Below, piece by piece: positions 1 to 12,996 of a stretch of 64,000 nt of DNA. Numbering within the stretch: the first letter of the stretch is position 1; each line of letters opens with the position of its first letter. The position numbers and the translations under genes were made by a program. The DNA is from Deinococcus depolymerans (lineage in GTDB: Bacteria > Deinococcota > Deinococci > Deinococcales > Deinococcaceae). The DNA is taken from assembly GCF_039522025.1 (NCBI RefSeq), contig NZ_BAAADB010000003.1:469526-533525 (forward strand). Reading direction: 5' to 3'. Below the pieces are notes generated by a model. It did no database searches and was not told where the DNA came from. It saw nothing but the letters and a program-made list of their open reading frames with translations.

Positions 1-1804
1 CGTTCAGGTCCAGCAGCACCGAGCGGGCGCTGCCCCGCGTCAGCGCCACCGAGTACGGATCGGTCACGAGGTTCGTCTCGACCTTGCCGGTGCTGGGCGC
101 GTACACCTTCACCTCGTAGCGGTAGGCGGCGCCGCGCCAGGTCTGCGCGCCCTTCACGGTCCAGACGCCCTTCGCGTCACGGGTCATGGGCACCACCGTC
201 TCCTGACCGCCGGGCACGGTCAGGCGTAATTTGACGTCCTGCGCGGTCGGCGCCCACAGGCGCAGCGTCGGGACGTTGCCCTGCCACTGCGCGCCCAGCG
301 CGCCGTCGTACGCGAACAGGTCGTCCAGCGCCCAGGCGGTCTGCACGCCGGTCGCGTCCAGGACCGTGCCGTCCGGCATGACGCTGCTCACCGCCACCTG
401 ACCCTGCAACGCGGCCCCGATGCGCGCGGCCTCCTCGGGGCGCACCCGCAGCAGCGCGTAACCGCTCAGGTACGGGGCTTTCGCCTTCAGGGCGGCGTTC
501 AGGCCCCCCTCGACCTCCTCCAGCGTCAGGGTGTCGCCGCCGTCCACGCCCGCGCCGGTCAGTTTCAGGCCGCCGGCCCGCGCGGCGTGCAGGGTCAGCA
601 GCGCGCCCGGCTGCACGAACTCCGGCTTCACCGCGATCAGGTCCCGCGAGAGCATCACCGCCTGCGCGCGGGTCAGGTCGCCCACCGTGCGCACACTGGT
701 GTCCGGGCGGGTGGTGTTCACGGCCGCGTTGCCACTGACGATCCACGCCTGATTGCCCATCTCGTTCATCAGGAACTGATCCGCGCCCGGATCCTTGCTG
801 TCGCCGTTATGCACGATGAACCCCAGTTTCTTCCAGTCGGTCTTCATGGGCACGTCCCAGTACACGCCGAAGCTGTTCGTGCCGGTGGGCGTCAGGGGCT
901 TACTCCACTCGACCTGCGCGGTCGTGTCCTCCCAGGCGTGCAGGCCCCACCCGTCGTACTTCCCGTCCGGGCGGTAGTAGTTGATGCGGGCCGCGCCAGC
1001 CGGGACGGGCGGGTCGCTGAGGACGGCGGGCGCCCCGTACGCGAAGTCGGCCTTGCCGCTCGTGACGGTCACCTCGTTCCCCTTGCCGGGGTCCGCGAAG
1101 AAGTCCGGGCCGGGGTCCTTCTCGTCACCCCTGTGCACGATGAACCCGACCTTCGCCGCGCCTGCCTTCAGGGGCACGTCCCAGTACGCCCCGCCCGCAT
1201 CCACCCCGGTCTGCACCAGGGGCTTGCTCCACTCGACCTGCGCGGTCGTGTCCTCCCAGACGTGCAGGCCCCACCCGTCGTACTTCCCGTCCGGGCGCAC
1301 GTAGCGCACGCGCAGCACGTTCTTCGGGATGGGCTGCGCGGCACCTGCTGCCGCCGGGGTGGCCGGGGCAGTGGTCGCTGGGGCGGCGGGGGCGGCCTGC
1401 GTGGCGGGCGCCTTGCTGGCGTCCACGGTGAACGGCCCGGCCTTCGCGTACGCCACGTTCGCGCTGCCGGACTTCAGGAACAGCTCGCGGCCCCGGCTCA
1501 GGTCGAACCACAGGTCCCTGTCGGCGTCCTTGGTGTCGCCCTTGTGGACGATGAACCCCAGCTTCTGCGCGCCGGGCTTCAGCGGAATGTCGAAGTACGC
1601 GCCGAAGTCGTCCTTGCCGCCCTGGGCGAGCGGTCTGTCCCAGGCGACCTGGGCGGTGGTGTCCTCCCAGACGTGCAGGCCCCAGCCCGCGTAGGCGCCG
1701 TCCGAGCGCTGGTAGTGCACCCGCGCGGTGTCGGCAGGGAGGGTTGTTTGCGCCGCTGCCGAAGCAGCCAGCGCGACCGTCAGAAGGGTCGCCAGTCTTT
1801 TCAT
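1..1804 (-). CDS. pulA: Pullulanase-type glycosidase, N-terminal part (runs off window)
   Basis: Secreted alpha-1,6-glucan (pullulan/starch) debranching enzyme, of which only about the first 601 residues lie in the window. A signal peptide (MKRLATLLTVALAASAAA) is followed by three tandem carbohydrate-binding domains of the pullulanase-associated type (PUD/CBM41) at about residues 25-116, 165-258 and 270-362. Each has a GWGLH-WEDTTAQV-W core and a GFIVH-GD-KDP motif. A Thr/Ala/Pro linker separates the first two. The pullulanase N-terminal and immunoglobulin-like regions follow (LRLWAPTAQDVKL, then VTDPYSVALT). The GH13 catalytic domain lies outside the window. A -10-like TACACT (1816-1821) lies 11 nt before ATG, with a weak AAGG, so the leader is very short. 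Three CBM41 copies look like internal duplication. Confidence 0.88.
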   Translation of the reverse strand, partial: MKRLATLLTVALAASAAAQTTLPADTARVHYQRSDGAYAGWGLHVWEDTTAQVAWDRPLAQGGKDDFGAYFDIPLKPGAQKLGFIVHKGDTKDADRDLWFDLSRGRELFLKSGSANVAYAKAGPFTVDASKAPATQAAPAAPATTAPATPAAAGAAQPIPKNVLRVRYVRPDGKYDGWGLHVWEDTTAQVEWSKPLVQTGVDAGGAYWDVPLKAGAAKVGFIVHRGDEKDPGPDFFADPGKGNEVTVTSGKADFAYGAPAVLSDPPVPAGAARINYYRPDGKYDGWGLHAWEDTTAQVEWSKPLTPTGTNSFGVYWDVPMKTDWKKLGFIVHNGDSKDPGADQFLMNEMGNQAWIVSGNAAVNTTRPDTSVRTVGDLTRAQAVMLSRDLIAVKPEFVQPGALLTLHAARAGGLKLTGAGVDGGDTLTLEEVEGGLNAALKAKAPYLSGYALLRVRPEEAARIGAALQGQVAVSSVMPDGTVLDATGVQTAWALDDLFAYDGALGAQWQGNVPTLRLWAPTAQDVKLRLTVPGGQETVVPMTRDAKGVWTVKGAQTWRGAAYRYEVKVYAPSTGKVETNLVTDPYSVALTRGSARSVLLDLN

Positions 1805-1941
1805 GTGTGCCTTGAAGTGTAACCCGTCCGCCGTGGGAGTGCTTCCATGAACCGGTTGCAAGGGAACCGGCGCCGCACCCCCAACGTTCCTTGAGGCCCG
1901 GCACACCCGCCCCGCCGCACCCCGACCCTACAGTGGGCGCC

Positions 1942-2151
1942 ATGACCGGACACACCAGCGACGAAGTGGTGGGCACCCCCACCGAGCCCCACGAGCACAG
2001 CGACGCCGAGAGCCTGCGCCACATTCCCCCCAGCCACGACCAGCGCGGCGTCGTTCAGGACAGCCCCGGCAACCCCGACATCGGCGTCGAGCACGGCGAA
2101 CCCAACCGCCAGAACGACCCGCAGAACGAGCCGACCAACGACGGCGTGTAA
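1942..2151 (+). CDS. Small hydrophilic protein of unknown function (69 aa)
   Basis: I do not recognise a family. The 69-residue product has no membrane segment or signal. It is very rich in His, Asp, Glu, Asn, Pro and Gln and contains no Lys, so it is probably disordered. The ATG at 1942 is chosen over an upstream in-frame ATG because a perfect leaderless promoter precedes it: TACAGT at 1929-1934 followed by 7 nt. It is divergent from the pullulanase gene and has a hairpin just after its stop. Confidence 0.6.
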   Translation: MTGHTSDEVVGTPTEPHEHSDAESLRHIPPSHDQRGVVQDSPGNPDIGVEHGEPNRQNDPQNEPTNDGV

Positions 2152-2175
2152 CCCGCCGCTCCGGCAATCATCGGT

Positions 2176-2207
2176 TGAGGCCCGCATCCGCACCGGATGG
2201 GGCCTCA
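2176..2207. terminator. Hairpin downstream of the 69-aa gene
   Basis: TGAGGCCC-G-CATCCG, loop CAC, CGGATG-GGGCCTCA: a 14-bp stem with a single bulged G. There is no clear T-run, so it is a probable but not canonical terminator. It sits between the convergent 69-aa gene and galK. Confidence 0.55.
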
Positions 2208-2222
2208 TGCTTGCTGCGGCTC

Positions 2223-2381
2223 ACACGGATTCCGTTTGTTTCGCCAGCAATACGGAACTTCACCGGATTGCCAGCTCCACGTCCGGAACCCGTTTTTCTC
2301 CTGCTCTGCGGAGCAGCTCTGTGAGTCGCATCCGCTCGGACCCAGCGGGCTTTGCAGCCCATTCAATCGGAGTCGGTATCA
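2223..2381 (-). repeat. Structured intergenic repeat, copy A
   Basis: Member of the window's main intergenic repeat family. Read on the minus strand it starts TGATACCGACTCCGATTG and ends with the imperfect inverse of that terminus. The internal hairpin is of the GGCAATCCGG / CCG-ATTGC type. It begins 2 nt after the galK stop codon, in the sense orientation of galK. Confidence 0.85.
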
Positions 2382-2383
2382 GA

Positions 2384-4568
<2,185 letters not shown>

Positions 4569-4572
<4 letters not shown>

Positions 4573-6060
4573 TTCTGCACCTCACGGTACGAGTGCGGCG
4601 CAAGTGGGGCGCCCTGCGCGGTCACGGTCGCCCGGTCCGTCAGGTTGAACTCCCCGCGCGAGAAGTGCGTCACGGCCGCCCCACCGCGCAGGCTCAGGCT
4701 GACCGGACGGTCCGGCGTGCTCACCCTGAGGCAGCGGCGCAGCAACTCCAGGCCCTCGGCGTTCAGCAGCGCGATGGGATCGCTGCTGGCGCGCAGACCG
4801 CCGATCACGTCCAGCATCCCGGCAATCGCCTCGCGTTCGGGCGTGCTGAGCATGCTCAGTTCGCGGCGGCAGATCGCCACGTCCGGGTCCGGCTGGTACC
4901 ACGCGCTCTGATACCAGCGGCTCAGGGCGGTGTGCAGCGCGTTGCGGGCGCTGGGGCCGGTCGCGTCTCCCAGCCACACCCGCCGGGACTCCTCGTCCCA
5001 GATGGGCGCCACGTCCGGCCCGGTGCGCATGGCGTCCACCACGCCGATACTCTGCGCGAGCGGCGCGCCGCACCCCAGGATGAACGCGTCCGGCCCGGCC
5101 CCCTCACGGAAGGCCTCGATGCCCATGCGGTACGCCTGCGCGCGGCCCACGCTGGGGTCGTGCCGCACGCCGGGCAGCGACGCGCCGTACAGGAAGTCGA
5201 TCTTCAGGTACGTGTACCCCCAGCCGCGCACGGTCGCGCCCAGGTTCCGCAGCCACGCCAGCACCTCCGGGTGGGTGGTGTCCAGCGCGTGGTACGGCCC
5301 GCCCCAGTTCTGCCCGACCGGGAGCGGCCGGCCGTCCTCGCCGCGCAGCATCCAGTCCGGGTGCTGCGCGAACAGCTGCGAGGTCGGGGACGCCAGGAAC
5401 GGCGCGAGCCAGATGCCCGGCGTGAACCCCAGCGCCCGCAACCGCTCCGGCAGGTCACGGGCGTGCCCGCCGAAGTGCGCCGACGGCAGTTCCCAGTCGC
5501 CCAGGTCCGCCTGGAAGCCGTCGTCGAGCTGGAACACGTCGAAGTCCAGGCCCTGCTCGCGGGCCAGCCGGGCGTTGTCCAGCATGGCGTCCAGCGTCAC
5601 GGCGCGGTAGTACGAGTACCACGAGCACCACACCCGCAGCGGCGCGGGCGTCCGCGCGTGCATGGCCGATCCCAGCCGCGCGGCGTGCGCTTCCAGGGTG
5701 GCGATCACGTCCGGCGTCTCCTCCCACAGCACCCCGACCTCCGGGCCTTCCAGTTCACAGGTGACGGTCACGTGGTCGCCCTGCGCGCGGGCCTCCCACT
5801 GCACGAAGGTGCGCGTCGCGTCCAGCGCCCCGCCCACCCAGCCGCTGCCGTCCTCGCGGGCCAGGGCCAGCACGGTATGGCTGCGCCACACGCCCGCCTC
5901 GCCGCCCGGCGCGAAGCCCGGATCGTGCCCCTGCTCGACCTGCCAGTGGTGCGCCGGGGCCACCTGCCGCGCCGTCAGGGGGTGCAACTCCGCCTCACTC
6001 CAGGACTGGAACCCGCTGATCAGCACCTTCAGGCCCTCCGGGGCCTCGTTCACCGTCCAC

Positions 6061-6068
<8 letters not shown>
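4569..6068 (-). CDS. galA: Alpha-galactosidase, GH36 family
   Basis: Hydrolyses alpha-1,6-galactosides such as melibiose and raffinose. The 499-residue product has no signal peptide, so it is cytoplasmic and acts on sugars imported by the neighbouring ABC transporter. WCSWYSYY (about 147-154) and FQLDDGFQ (179-186) form the sugar site. The nucleophile is Asp291 in LKIDFLYG and the acid/base Asp352 in MRTGPDVAP. It resembles the compact Thermotoga-like GH36 enzymes. The start overlaps the end of the GH42 gene by 8 nt and its stop overlaps galT. Confidence 0.92.
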
Positions 6069-8103
<2,035 letters not shown>

Positions 8104-8210
8104 GAACTCGTCCTTACGGGCAGGCCTGCGCGCGGCGGAGAGGCCTGTGGAAACGGGAGGAACAGCCAGCGGAAACCGGCCGGGTCACGTGCAGGAGAAG
8201 GGGGAGGGGC

Positions 8211-8227
8211 GGGGGCCAGCGGCCCCC
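8211..8227 (-). other. Intercistronic hairpin between permease and GH42 genes
   Basis: GGGGGCC-gct-GGCCCCC: a 7-bp all-GC stem with a 3-nt loop and no T-run. It lies 6 nt after the permease stop and may protect or attenuate the upstream mRNA segment. Confidence 0.45.
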
Positions 8228-8232
8228 AGGCG

Positions 8233-9102
8233 TCAGTCCTTGACCGCGCCGCCCGCGATGCCCGCCACGAAGTGCCGCTGCAACGCCAGGAACAGCGCCA
8301 GGAACGGAAGGGTGGCGATCGCCGTGCCCACCATGATCCCGCCCCACGACACGCGCGTCAGGCCGATCAGCGTGCCCAGCGCCACCGGCATGGTGTAACT
8401 GTCCTTCTGGGTCAGGACCAGCAGCGGCCACAGGTAATCGTTCCAGGACGCCAGGAACAGCAGGATCGCCAGCGCCGCCATGGCGGGCCGCACGACCGGC
8501 AGCGCGATCTGCCAGAAGGTCCGCCACTCGCTGGCCCCGTCAATGCGCGCCGCGTTCAGCAGGTCCGTCGGGACCGTCTGGAACGCCTGACGCATGTAGA
8601 AGATCCCGATGGTGTTCGCCAGGGTCGGCAGGATCACCGCCCAGTACGTGTTCGAGATCTTCATGTCACGCGCGATCATGATGAACTGCGGGATGATCGT
8701 CACGAACGTCGGGATGGTCAGGGTCGCCAGGATCAGCCCGAACAGCCAGCTCTTGCCGGGAAAGTCGAACTTCGCGAACGCGTACCCGCCCATGGAGGTC
8801 AGCAGCATGCTGAACGCCGTGTACAGCGACGCGATCACCACCGAGTTCAGCAGCGCCCGCAGGTAGTTCGTGTCGGCCTGCAAGCCGCGGAAGTTCTCGC
8901 CGAACGACCCGCCGAACCACAGGGGCGGGTTCGCGCTGAAGATCGCGCTTTCCGGGTGCGTGCTGAACACCGCCATCATCCACAGCGGGGCCAGGAACAG
9001 CGCCGCCAGCGGAATCAGGGCCAGGTGCAGCCAGAACGCCCTGATGCGGTCGCGGGCCTTCACGCCCGCCTTCTCCTTGGGGGCCTGCATGGTCGTGGTC
9101 AT
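8233..9102 (-). CDS. Sugar ABC transporter permease, MalG type
   Basis: Inner-membrane permease of 289 residues with about six transmembrane helices. The cytoplasmic EAA loop is AARIDGASEWRTFWQIALP at about residue 190, where the ATPase docks. Its ATG overlaps the stop of the MalF-type gene (ATGA). Substrate is inferred from context to be a galactoside. No ATPase gene is present in the operon, so a shared MsmK/MalK-type ATPase encoded elsewhere is expected. Confidence 0.92.
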   Translation of the reverse strand: MTTTMQAPKEKAGVKARDRIRAFWLHLALIPLAALFLAPLWMMAVFSTHPESAIFSANPPLWFGGSFGENFRGLQADTNYLRALLNSVVIASLYTAFSMLLTSMGGYAFAKFDFPGKSWLFGLILATLTIPTFVTIIPQFIMIARDMKISNTYWAVILPTLANTIGIFYMRQAFQTVPTDLLNAARIDGASEWRTFWQIALPVVRPAMAALAILLFLASWNDYLWPLLVLTQKDSYTMPVALGTLIGLTRVSWGGIMVGTAIATLPFLALFLALQRHFVAGIAGGAVKD

Positions 9103-10001
9103 TCGTCCCTCCCGAACAGGCGCAGCTGCACCACGCTGAAGATCGCCGCGATGGCCGCGACCGTGTACGCGATCGCGCTGGCGTACCCGAAGTTGAAGGA
9201 GCGGAAGCCCTGCTGGTACAGGTACGTGCCGAGCGTCATGGTGGCGTTGCCGGGGCCGCTGTTGGTGATCAGGGCCGGTTCCGTGAACAGCTGCAGCGTG
9301 CCGATCACGCTGAGCACCAGGCAGAACAGCAGGCTGGGGCGCAGCAGCGGCAGCGTGATCTTCCAGAACTGCTGCGTGGGGGTCGCGCCGTCGATGCTGG
9401 CGGCCTCGTACACGTCCTCACTGATGCCCTGCAGGCCCGCGAGCAGGATGATGGCGTTGTAACCGGTCCAGCGCCACGTCATGGCGAGGACCAGCACGGT
9501 CATGGCCGGCCCGGACTGGTTCAGCCAGTCCACGGGAGGCAACCCGATTCCGGTCAGTGCGCGGTTCACCATGCCGAAATCCGTGTTGAACAGCAGGCGG
9601 AACACCGCCGAGTACGCCACGGTCCCCACCACCAGCGGCGCGAAGAACGCGAACCGGAACCACCCGGCCGCCCGCAGCAGTTTGCTGTTCAGCGCCACGG
9701 CCAGCACGGTCGCCAGGGACAGCATCAGCGGCACCTGAATGATCATGATGACCAGCGTGTTCCGCAGCGCCGTGCGGAAGAATTCGTCCTGCACCAGCCG
9801 GGACCAGTTCGCCAGTCCGAAGGGCGCGGTCGCGCCCAGGCGCGAGTCCTTGAAGCTCATCAGGAAGGAGCTGATGATCGGCCACGCCCAGAAGGTCAGG
9901 AAGATCAGCAGGTAGGGCAGGATGAACAGGTAGGGAGCCTTGGGCGTGCGCGCCCACCATCCGGCCCTCGGGGCGGGGCGGCGCTTTGGAACTGTGGTCA
10001 T
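9099..10001 (-). CDS. Sugar ABC transporter permease, MalF type
   Basis: Inner-membrane permease of 300 residues with six predicted helices. The EAA loop EAASIDGATPTQQFWKITLP is near residue 220. Shine-Dalgarno GAGGT precedes the ATG. It is separated from the sugar-binding-protein gene by 269 nt, unlike the tight overlaps further down the operon. That gap holds a structured repeat and a short tandem repeat. Confidence 0.92.
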   Translation of the reverse strand: MTTVPKRRPAPRAGWWARTPKAPYLFILPYLLIFLTFWAWPIISSFLMSFKDSRLGATAPFGLANWSRLVQDEFFRTALRNTLVIMIIQVPLMLSLATVLAVALNSKLLRAAGWFRFAFFAPLVVGTVAYSAVFRLLFNTDFGMVNRALTGIGLPPVDWLNQSGPAMTVLVLAMTWRWTGYNAIILLAGLQGISEDVYEAASIDGATPTQQFWKITLPLLRPSLLFCLVLSVIGTLQLFTEPALITNSGPGNATMTLGTYLYQQGFRSFNFGYASAIAYTVAAIAAIFSVVQLRLFGRDE

Positions 10002-10011
10002 GGATACCTCG

Positions 10012-10063
10012 GTGGAGCGGGTGACACGGAAGGTGGAGCGGGTGACACGGAAGGTGGAGCGGG
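10012..10063 (-). repeat. 21-bp tandem repeat in the malF-type leader
   Basis: Two exact 21-bp units (10012-10032 and 10033-10053) and 10 nt of a third, each beginning GTGGAGCGGGTGAC on the plus strand. They end about 10 nt before the permease start codon, so they lie in its untranslated leader. Confidence 0.8.
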
Positions 10064-10136
10064 AGGGGGAACGGCGCCCGCGCGGCGCCTCACCCTCCCC
10101 GCCCCACCCTCATGGGTTCAGACCGGACTGGGCCTT

Positions 10137-10273
10137 ATACGGATTCCGTTTGTTTCGCCAACAATCCGGAACTTCACCGGATTGCCGCCTCCACGTCCGG
10201 AACCCGCTTTGCTCCCACTCGCTTCGCTCGGACCCAACGGGCTTTGCAGCCCATTCAATCGGAGTCCTTATTA
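10137..10273 (-). repeat. Structured intergenic repeat, copy B
   Basis: On the minus strand it begins at the stop codon of the sugar-binding-protein gene as TAATAAGGACTCCGATTG and ends AACGGAATCCGTAT. The internal hairpin is GGCAATCCGG, loop TGAAGTT, CCGGATTGTTGGC. The position between the binding protein and the first permease parallels the REP element between malE and malF in E. coli. Confidence 0.88.
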
Positions 10274-11539
10274 CTTCGCGACCGGCAGGCCGGTGGCGCT
10301 GGAGATCTTCTTGGCCGCGTCGTCGAGGGCTTCCTTGGCGGTCTTGTACTTGCCCTTGAGGAAGTCGGCCTGCACCACGATCATGACCTGACGGGCGTCC
10401 TGGAAGTACTGCGTGCCGCGCGCCTGGGGCACGTCGCCCAGCGTGTCGAGGATGGTCTGCCAGACCTTCTGGTTGCCCCAGTACGGCTGGGCGACCTTCA
10501 CGTAGGGGTCCTTGGTGGCCGAGAGCAGGCTGGGCACCAGGCCCTGGCTCTTGAGCATGGCGACCTGACCGCCGGTGGTGGCGAGGGCGTTTTCCATGAA
10601 GGCGTACGCGGCGGCCTTGTTCTTGCTGCTCGCGGGCAGGGCCAGGGCGCTGCCGCCCAGGTTCGCGGCGCGCACGCCGCCGGGCTTGCTGGCGGGCATG
10701 GGGTACACGCCCCACTTGCCTTTCTGGTCCGGGGCGTTCGTGCGGATGGTGCCCTCGTACCACGCGCCGAACATGGCGCTGGCGCTCTTGCCGGACTTGA
10801 AGGACGTGATCTGGCCGCCCCAGTCGCCGGTCGCGACGACCTGCGCGTCGTACAGTTTCTTGACGGTGTTCAGGGCGTCCACGCAGCCGGGCTTGTTGAC
10901 CGTGACGCTGGTGCCGGCGTTGTCGAAGTAGAAGCAGCTGTTCTGGTTGGCGAGCATGCGGAACCACTCGTCGTCCTGGCCGTTGCCGACGATGCCCATC
11001 TTGACCTTGCCGTCGAACTTGGCGTTCACCTTCTTACCGGCGGCAATGAAGTCGTCCCAGGTCTTGATGGCGGTGGGGTTCACGCCGGCCTGCTGGTACA
11101 GGTCGCGGCGGTAGAAGATCACGACGGGACCGGAATCCCAGGGCATGGCGTAGCGTTTGTTGCCGGCCATCAGTTCGGTCCACTTGAACGCGGGGAAGTT
11201 CTTGGCGACCTTGTCGGCGCCCAGGGTGTTCAGGTCCACGAAGCAGTCCGGGAAGCGCGCCCAGAACACCTCGGCCTCGTTGTTCTCGATGGAGTACACG
11301 TCGGGCATGTCGGCGCCGCCGGCGGCGCAGCCGGCCAGGCCGCGGTCGTACACGTTCTGGTTGCCCAGGTCGACCACGTTGACCTTCACGTTGGGGTACT
11401 TCTTGTTGAAGCTGGGAATGGTGCTCTGGAGGGCCTTGGCGGCGGCGTCCCAGGACCAGACGGTCACGGTGCCGGACAGGCTCTGGGCCGAGGCGGCAGA
11501 GGCGAGGGCAAGGGCGGTCAGCAGTGCGAGTTTCTTCAT
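10271..11539 (-). CDS. Extracellular sugar-binding protein of the galactoside ABC transporter
   Basis: Solute-binding protein that delivers the sugar to the two permeases. A signal peptide (MKKLALLTALALASAASA) precedes a family 1 extracellular binding domain (VTVWSWDAAAK, PWDSGPVVIFYRRDLYQQAGV). An earlier ATG lies two codons upstream, but it directly abuts GGAGG. The ATG at 11539 has the correct 6-nt spacing to GGAGG and is preferred. It is only 38 nt from the regulator stop, so it is probably co-transcribed with it. Four cysteines in the mature part could form disulphides. Confidence 0.9.
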   Translation of the reverse strand: MKKLALLTALALASAASAQSLSGTVTVWSWDAAAKALQSTIPSFNKKYPNVKVNVVDLGNQNVYDRGLAGCAAGGADMPDVYSIENNEAEVFWARFPDCFVDLNTLGADKVAKNFPAFKWTELMAGNKRYAMPWDSGPVVIFYRRDLYQQAGVNPTAIKTWDDFIAAGKKVNAKFDGKVKMGIVGNGQDDEWFRMLANQNSCFYFDNAGTSVTVNKPGCVDALNTVKKLYDAQVVATGDWGGQITSFKSGKSASAMFGAWYEGTIRTNAPDQKGKWGVYPMPASKPGGVRAANLGGSALALPASSKNKAAAYAFMENALATTGGQVAMLKSQGLVPSLLSATKDPYVKVAQPYWGNQKVWQTILDTLGDVPQARGTQYFQDARQVMIVVQADFLKGKYKTAKEALDDAAKKISSATGLPVAK

Positions 11540-11577
11540 GGGCATCCTCCGTGGATGGGTGGAAAGCGGTTGGGGGC

Positions 11578-12336
11578 CTACGCGAGTTGCAGTTCCGGGA
11601 TGGCGCGGCGCAGTTCCGGGGGTGGGGCGGGGCCGCTGCGGTCGCTGATCAGGGTGCTGACGCGGTCGGTGGGGGCAATCAGCGCGCGGCTGATCTTGCC
11701 GAGTTTGCTGTGGTCCGCGACGACCACGATCTCGCGGGACTGCGCGACCATCACGCGTTTGATCTCGGCTTCCTCGTGGTTGGCGTTGGTGACGCCGTGC
11801 TCGGCGTGCACGCCGTTGCAGCCCAGGAACAGCCGGTCGGCGTGAATGTGGCGCAGCACGTCCAGGGCGTAGGGGCTGACCAGCGAGTGCTGCAGGGGCC
11901 GCAGCGTGCCGCCGGTCACGATGACGCGCACGCCGGGCAGCCGTTCGAGTTCCAGCGCGATGTTCAGGCCGTTGGTGACGACCGTGACGCCCTGCAGGGT
12001 GGGGGAGAGGGCGCGGGCGACCTCGGTGGTGGTGCTGCCCACGTCGATGAACACGGTTTCCCCGTCGCGGATCAGGGCGGCGGCGGCCCGGCCGATGCGG
12101 CGTTTGGCGGCGCTGTGTTCCAGGCGGGTCTCTTCCAGGGGGGATTCGCGGCGGGCGTCCATGGGCAGGCGGACGCTGCCGCGGGTGCGGCGCACCTGTC
12201 CGGCGTCGGCCAGGACTTTCAGGTCGCTGCGGACCGTCACTTCCGAGACGCCCAGAAGTTTCGAAAGTTCCGTAACTGGCAGTTCGCCATGTTGATTCAC
12301 GAGCGATAAAATCTCGCTCCTGCGCGCATCTATCAA
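11578..12336 (-). CDS. DeoR-family sugar regulator of the galactoside operon
   Basis: Transcriptional repressor of 252 residues with the DeoR N-terminal winged helix (EILSLVNQHGELPVTELSKLLGVSEVTVRSDLK) and the C-terminal DeoRC sensor (FIDVGSTTTEVARAL, VVTNGLNIALEL, DRLFLGCNGV), which senses a sugar phosphate. The start is a TTG, supported by a GGGGGG Shine-Dalgarno-like run 5 nt upstream and a full promoter further up. As first gene of the operon it should autoregulate through TTTCG repeats at its transcription start. The likely inducer is a galactose or tagatose phosphate, by inference only. Confidence 0.88.
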   Translation of the reverse strand: MIDARRSEILSLVNQHGELPVTELSKLLGVSEVTVRSDLKVLADAGQVRRTRGSVRLPMDARRESPLEETRLEHSAAKRRIGRAAAALIRDGETVFIDVGSTTTEVARALSPTLQGVTVVTNGLNIALELERLPGVRVIVTGGTLRPLQHSLVSPYALDVLRHIHADRLFLGCNGVHAEHGVTNANHEEAEIKRVMVAQSREIVVVADHSKLGKISRALIAPTDRVSTLISDRSGPAPPPELRRAIPELQLA

Positions 12337-12357
12337 GGCAGCCCCCCGATACTTGGA

Positions 12358-12401
12358 TTTCGTTACTTTCGGAGTTTACGTTTTTCTCATCGGGCCGTCA
12401 A
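12358..12401 (-). promoter_or_regulatory. Promoter and DeoR-type operator of the galactoside operon
   Basis: On the minus strand TTGACG (12401-12396), a 17-nt spacer and TAAACT (12378-12373) form a strong promoter. Immediately downstream, over the expected transcription start, lies CGAAAGTAACGAAA (12371-12358). With the CGTAAA overlapping the -10 this gives three CGWAA-like repeats at 8-9 nt spacing, the kind of direct repeat bound by sugar regulators of the DeoR family. Confidence 0.7.
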
Positions 12402-12451
12402 GAGGTCCGGACCCCGGTGACCCCCACGCACTCCCGCAACCCCCCTACAGG

Positions 12452-12482
12452 AAAACCCCCCGGTTCCGCAGAACCAGGGGGC
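12452..12482 (-). terminator. Rho-independent terminator of the FKBP gene
   Basis: On the minus strand CCCCC-T-GGTTC, loop TGCG, GAACC-G-GGGGG is followed by TTTT. It lies about 50 nt after the stop of the isomerase gene, upstream of the DeoR promoter. Confidence 0.8.
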
Positions 12483-12530
12483 AGGAAGGACGGACGGAGC
12501 GGCGGAGGGACCGTTCCCTCCGGCCGGATG

Positions 12531-12872
12531 TCAGCGGACGTCGACGAGTTCCACGTCGAAGATCAGGGTCGCGCCGCCCGGAATCACGCCGGGAACGCCC
12601 GCCGCGCCGTAGCCCAGGCTGGCCGGAATGGTCAGCTTGGCCTTGTCGCCCACGTTCAGCTGCGCGATCCCCTGATCCCAGCCCTGAATCACGTAGCCCA
12701 CGCCCAGCGGAAACTCGATGGGCTCGCCACGGTCACGGCTGGAATCGAACTTCTGCCCGTTCTCCAGCATGCCGGTGTAGTGCACGCGCACCATCTTGCC
12801 CGCCTGCGCCGGAGCGCCGTTTCCCTCGTGGTACTTCTCGACCTTCAGCCCGTTCGTCCCATCAGCAGTCAT
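12531..12872 (-). CDS. FKBP-type peptidyl-prolyl cis-trans isomerase
   Basis: Single-domain cytoplasmic FKBP of 113 residues that catalyses prolyl isomerisation. The signature elements are VRVHYTGMLENGQKFDSS, VIQGWDQGI, IPASLGYGAAG and LIFDVELVDV. It has no signal peptide. The start is leaderless: TACCCT (12880-12885) followed by 7 nt and ATG. It is monocistronic with its own terminator. Confidence 0.93.
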   Translation of the reverse strand: MTADGTNGLKVEKYHEGNGAPAQAGKMVRVHYTGMLENGQKFDSSRDRGEPIEFPLGVGYVIQGWDQGIAQLNVGDKAKLTIPASLGYGAAGVPGVIPGGATLIFDVELVDVR

Positions 12873-12996
12873 GCGCGACAGGGTAACGGTTGCGGCCCCC
12901 CTCCCGCCACCCCATCTGAAGTGACCATGAAGACAGCCGCGCCGACCCCACCCGGCACCCCGGGGCCGGCAGAGGGAATGCTAGCCTTCTGGCACC

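Noticed and set aside
587..1822. Long plus-strand open frame opposite the pullulanase gene
   Set aside because: Shadow of the true minus-strand gene. It has no recognisable protein features and a biased Arg/Val/His composition typical of antisense frames in GC-rich DNA.
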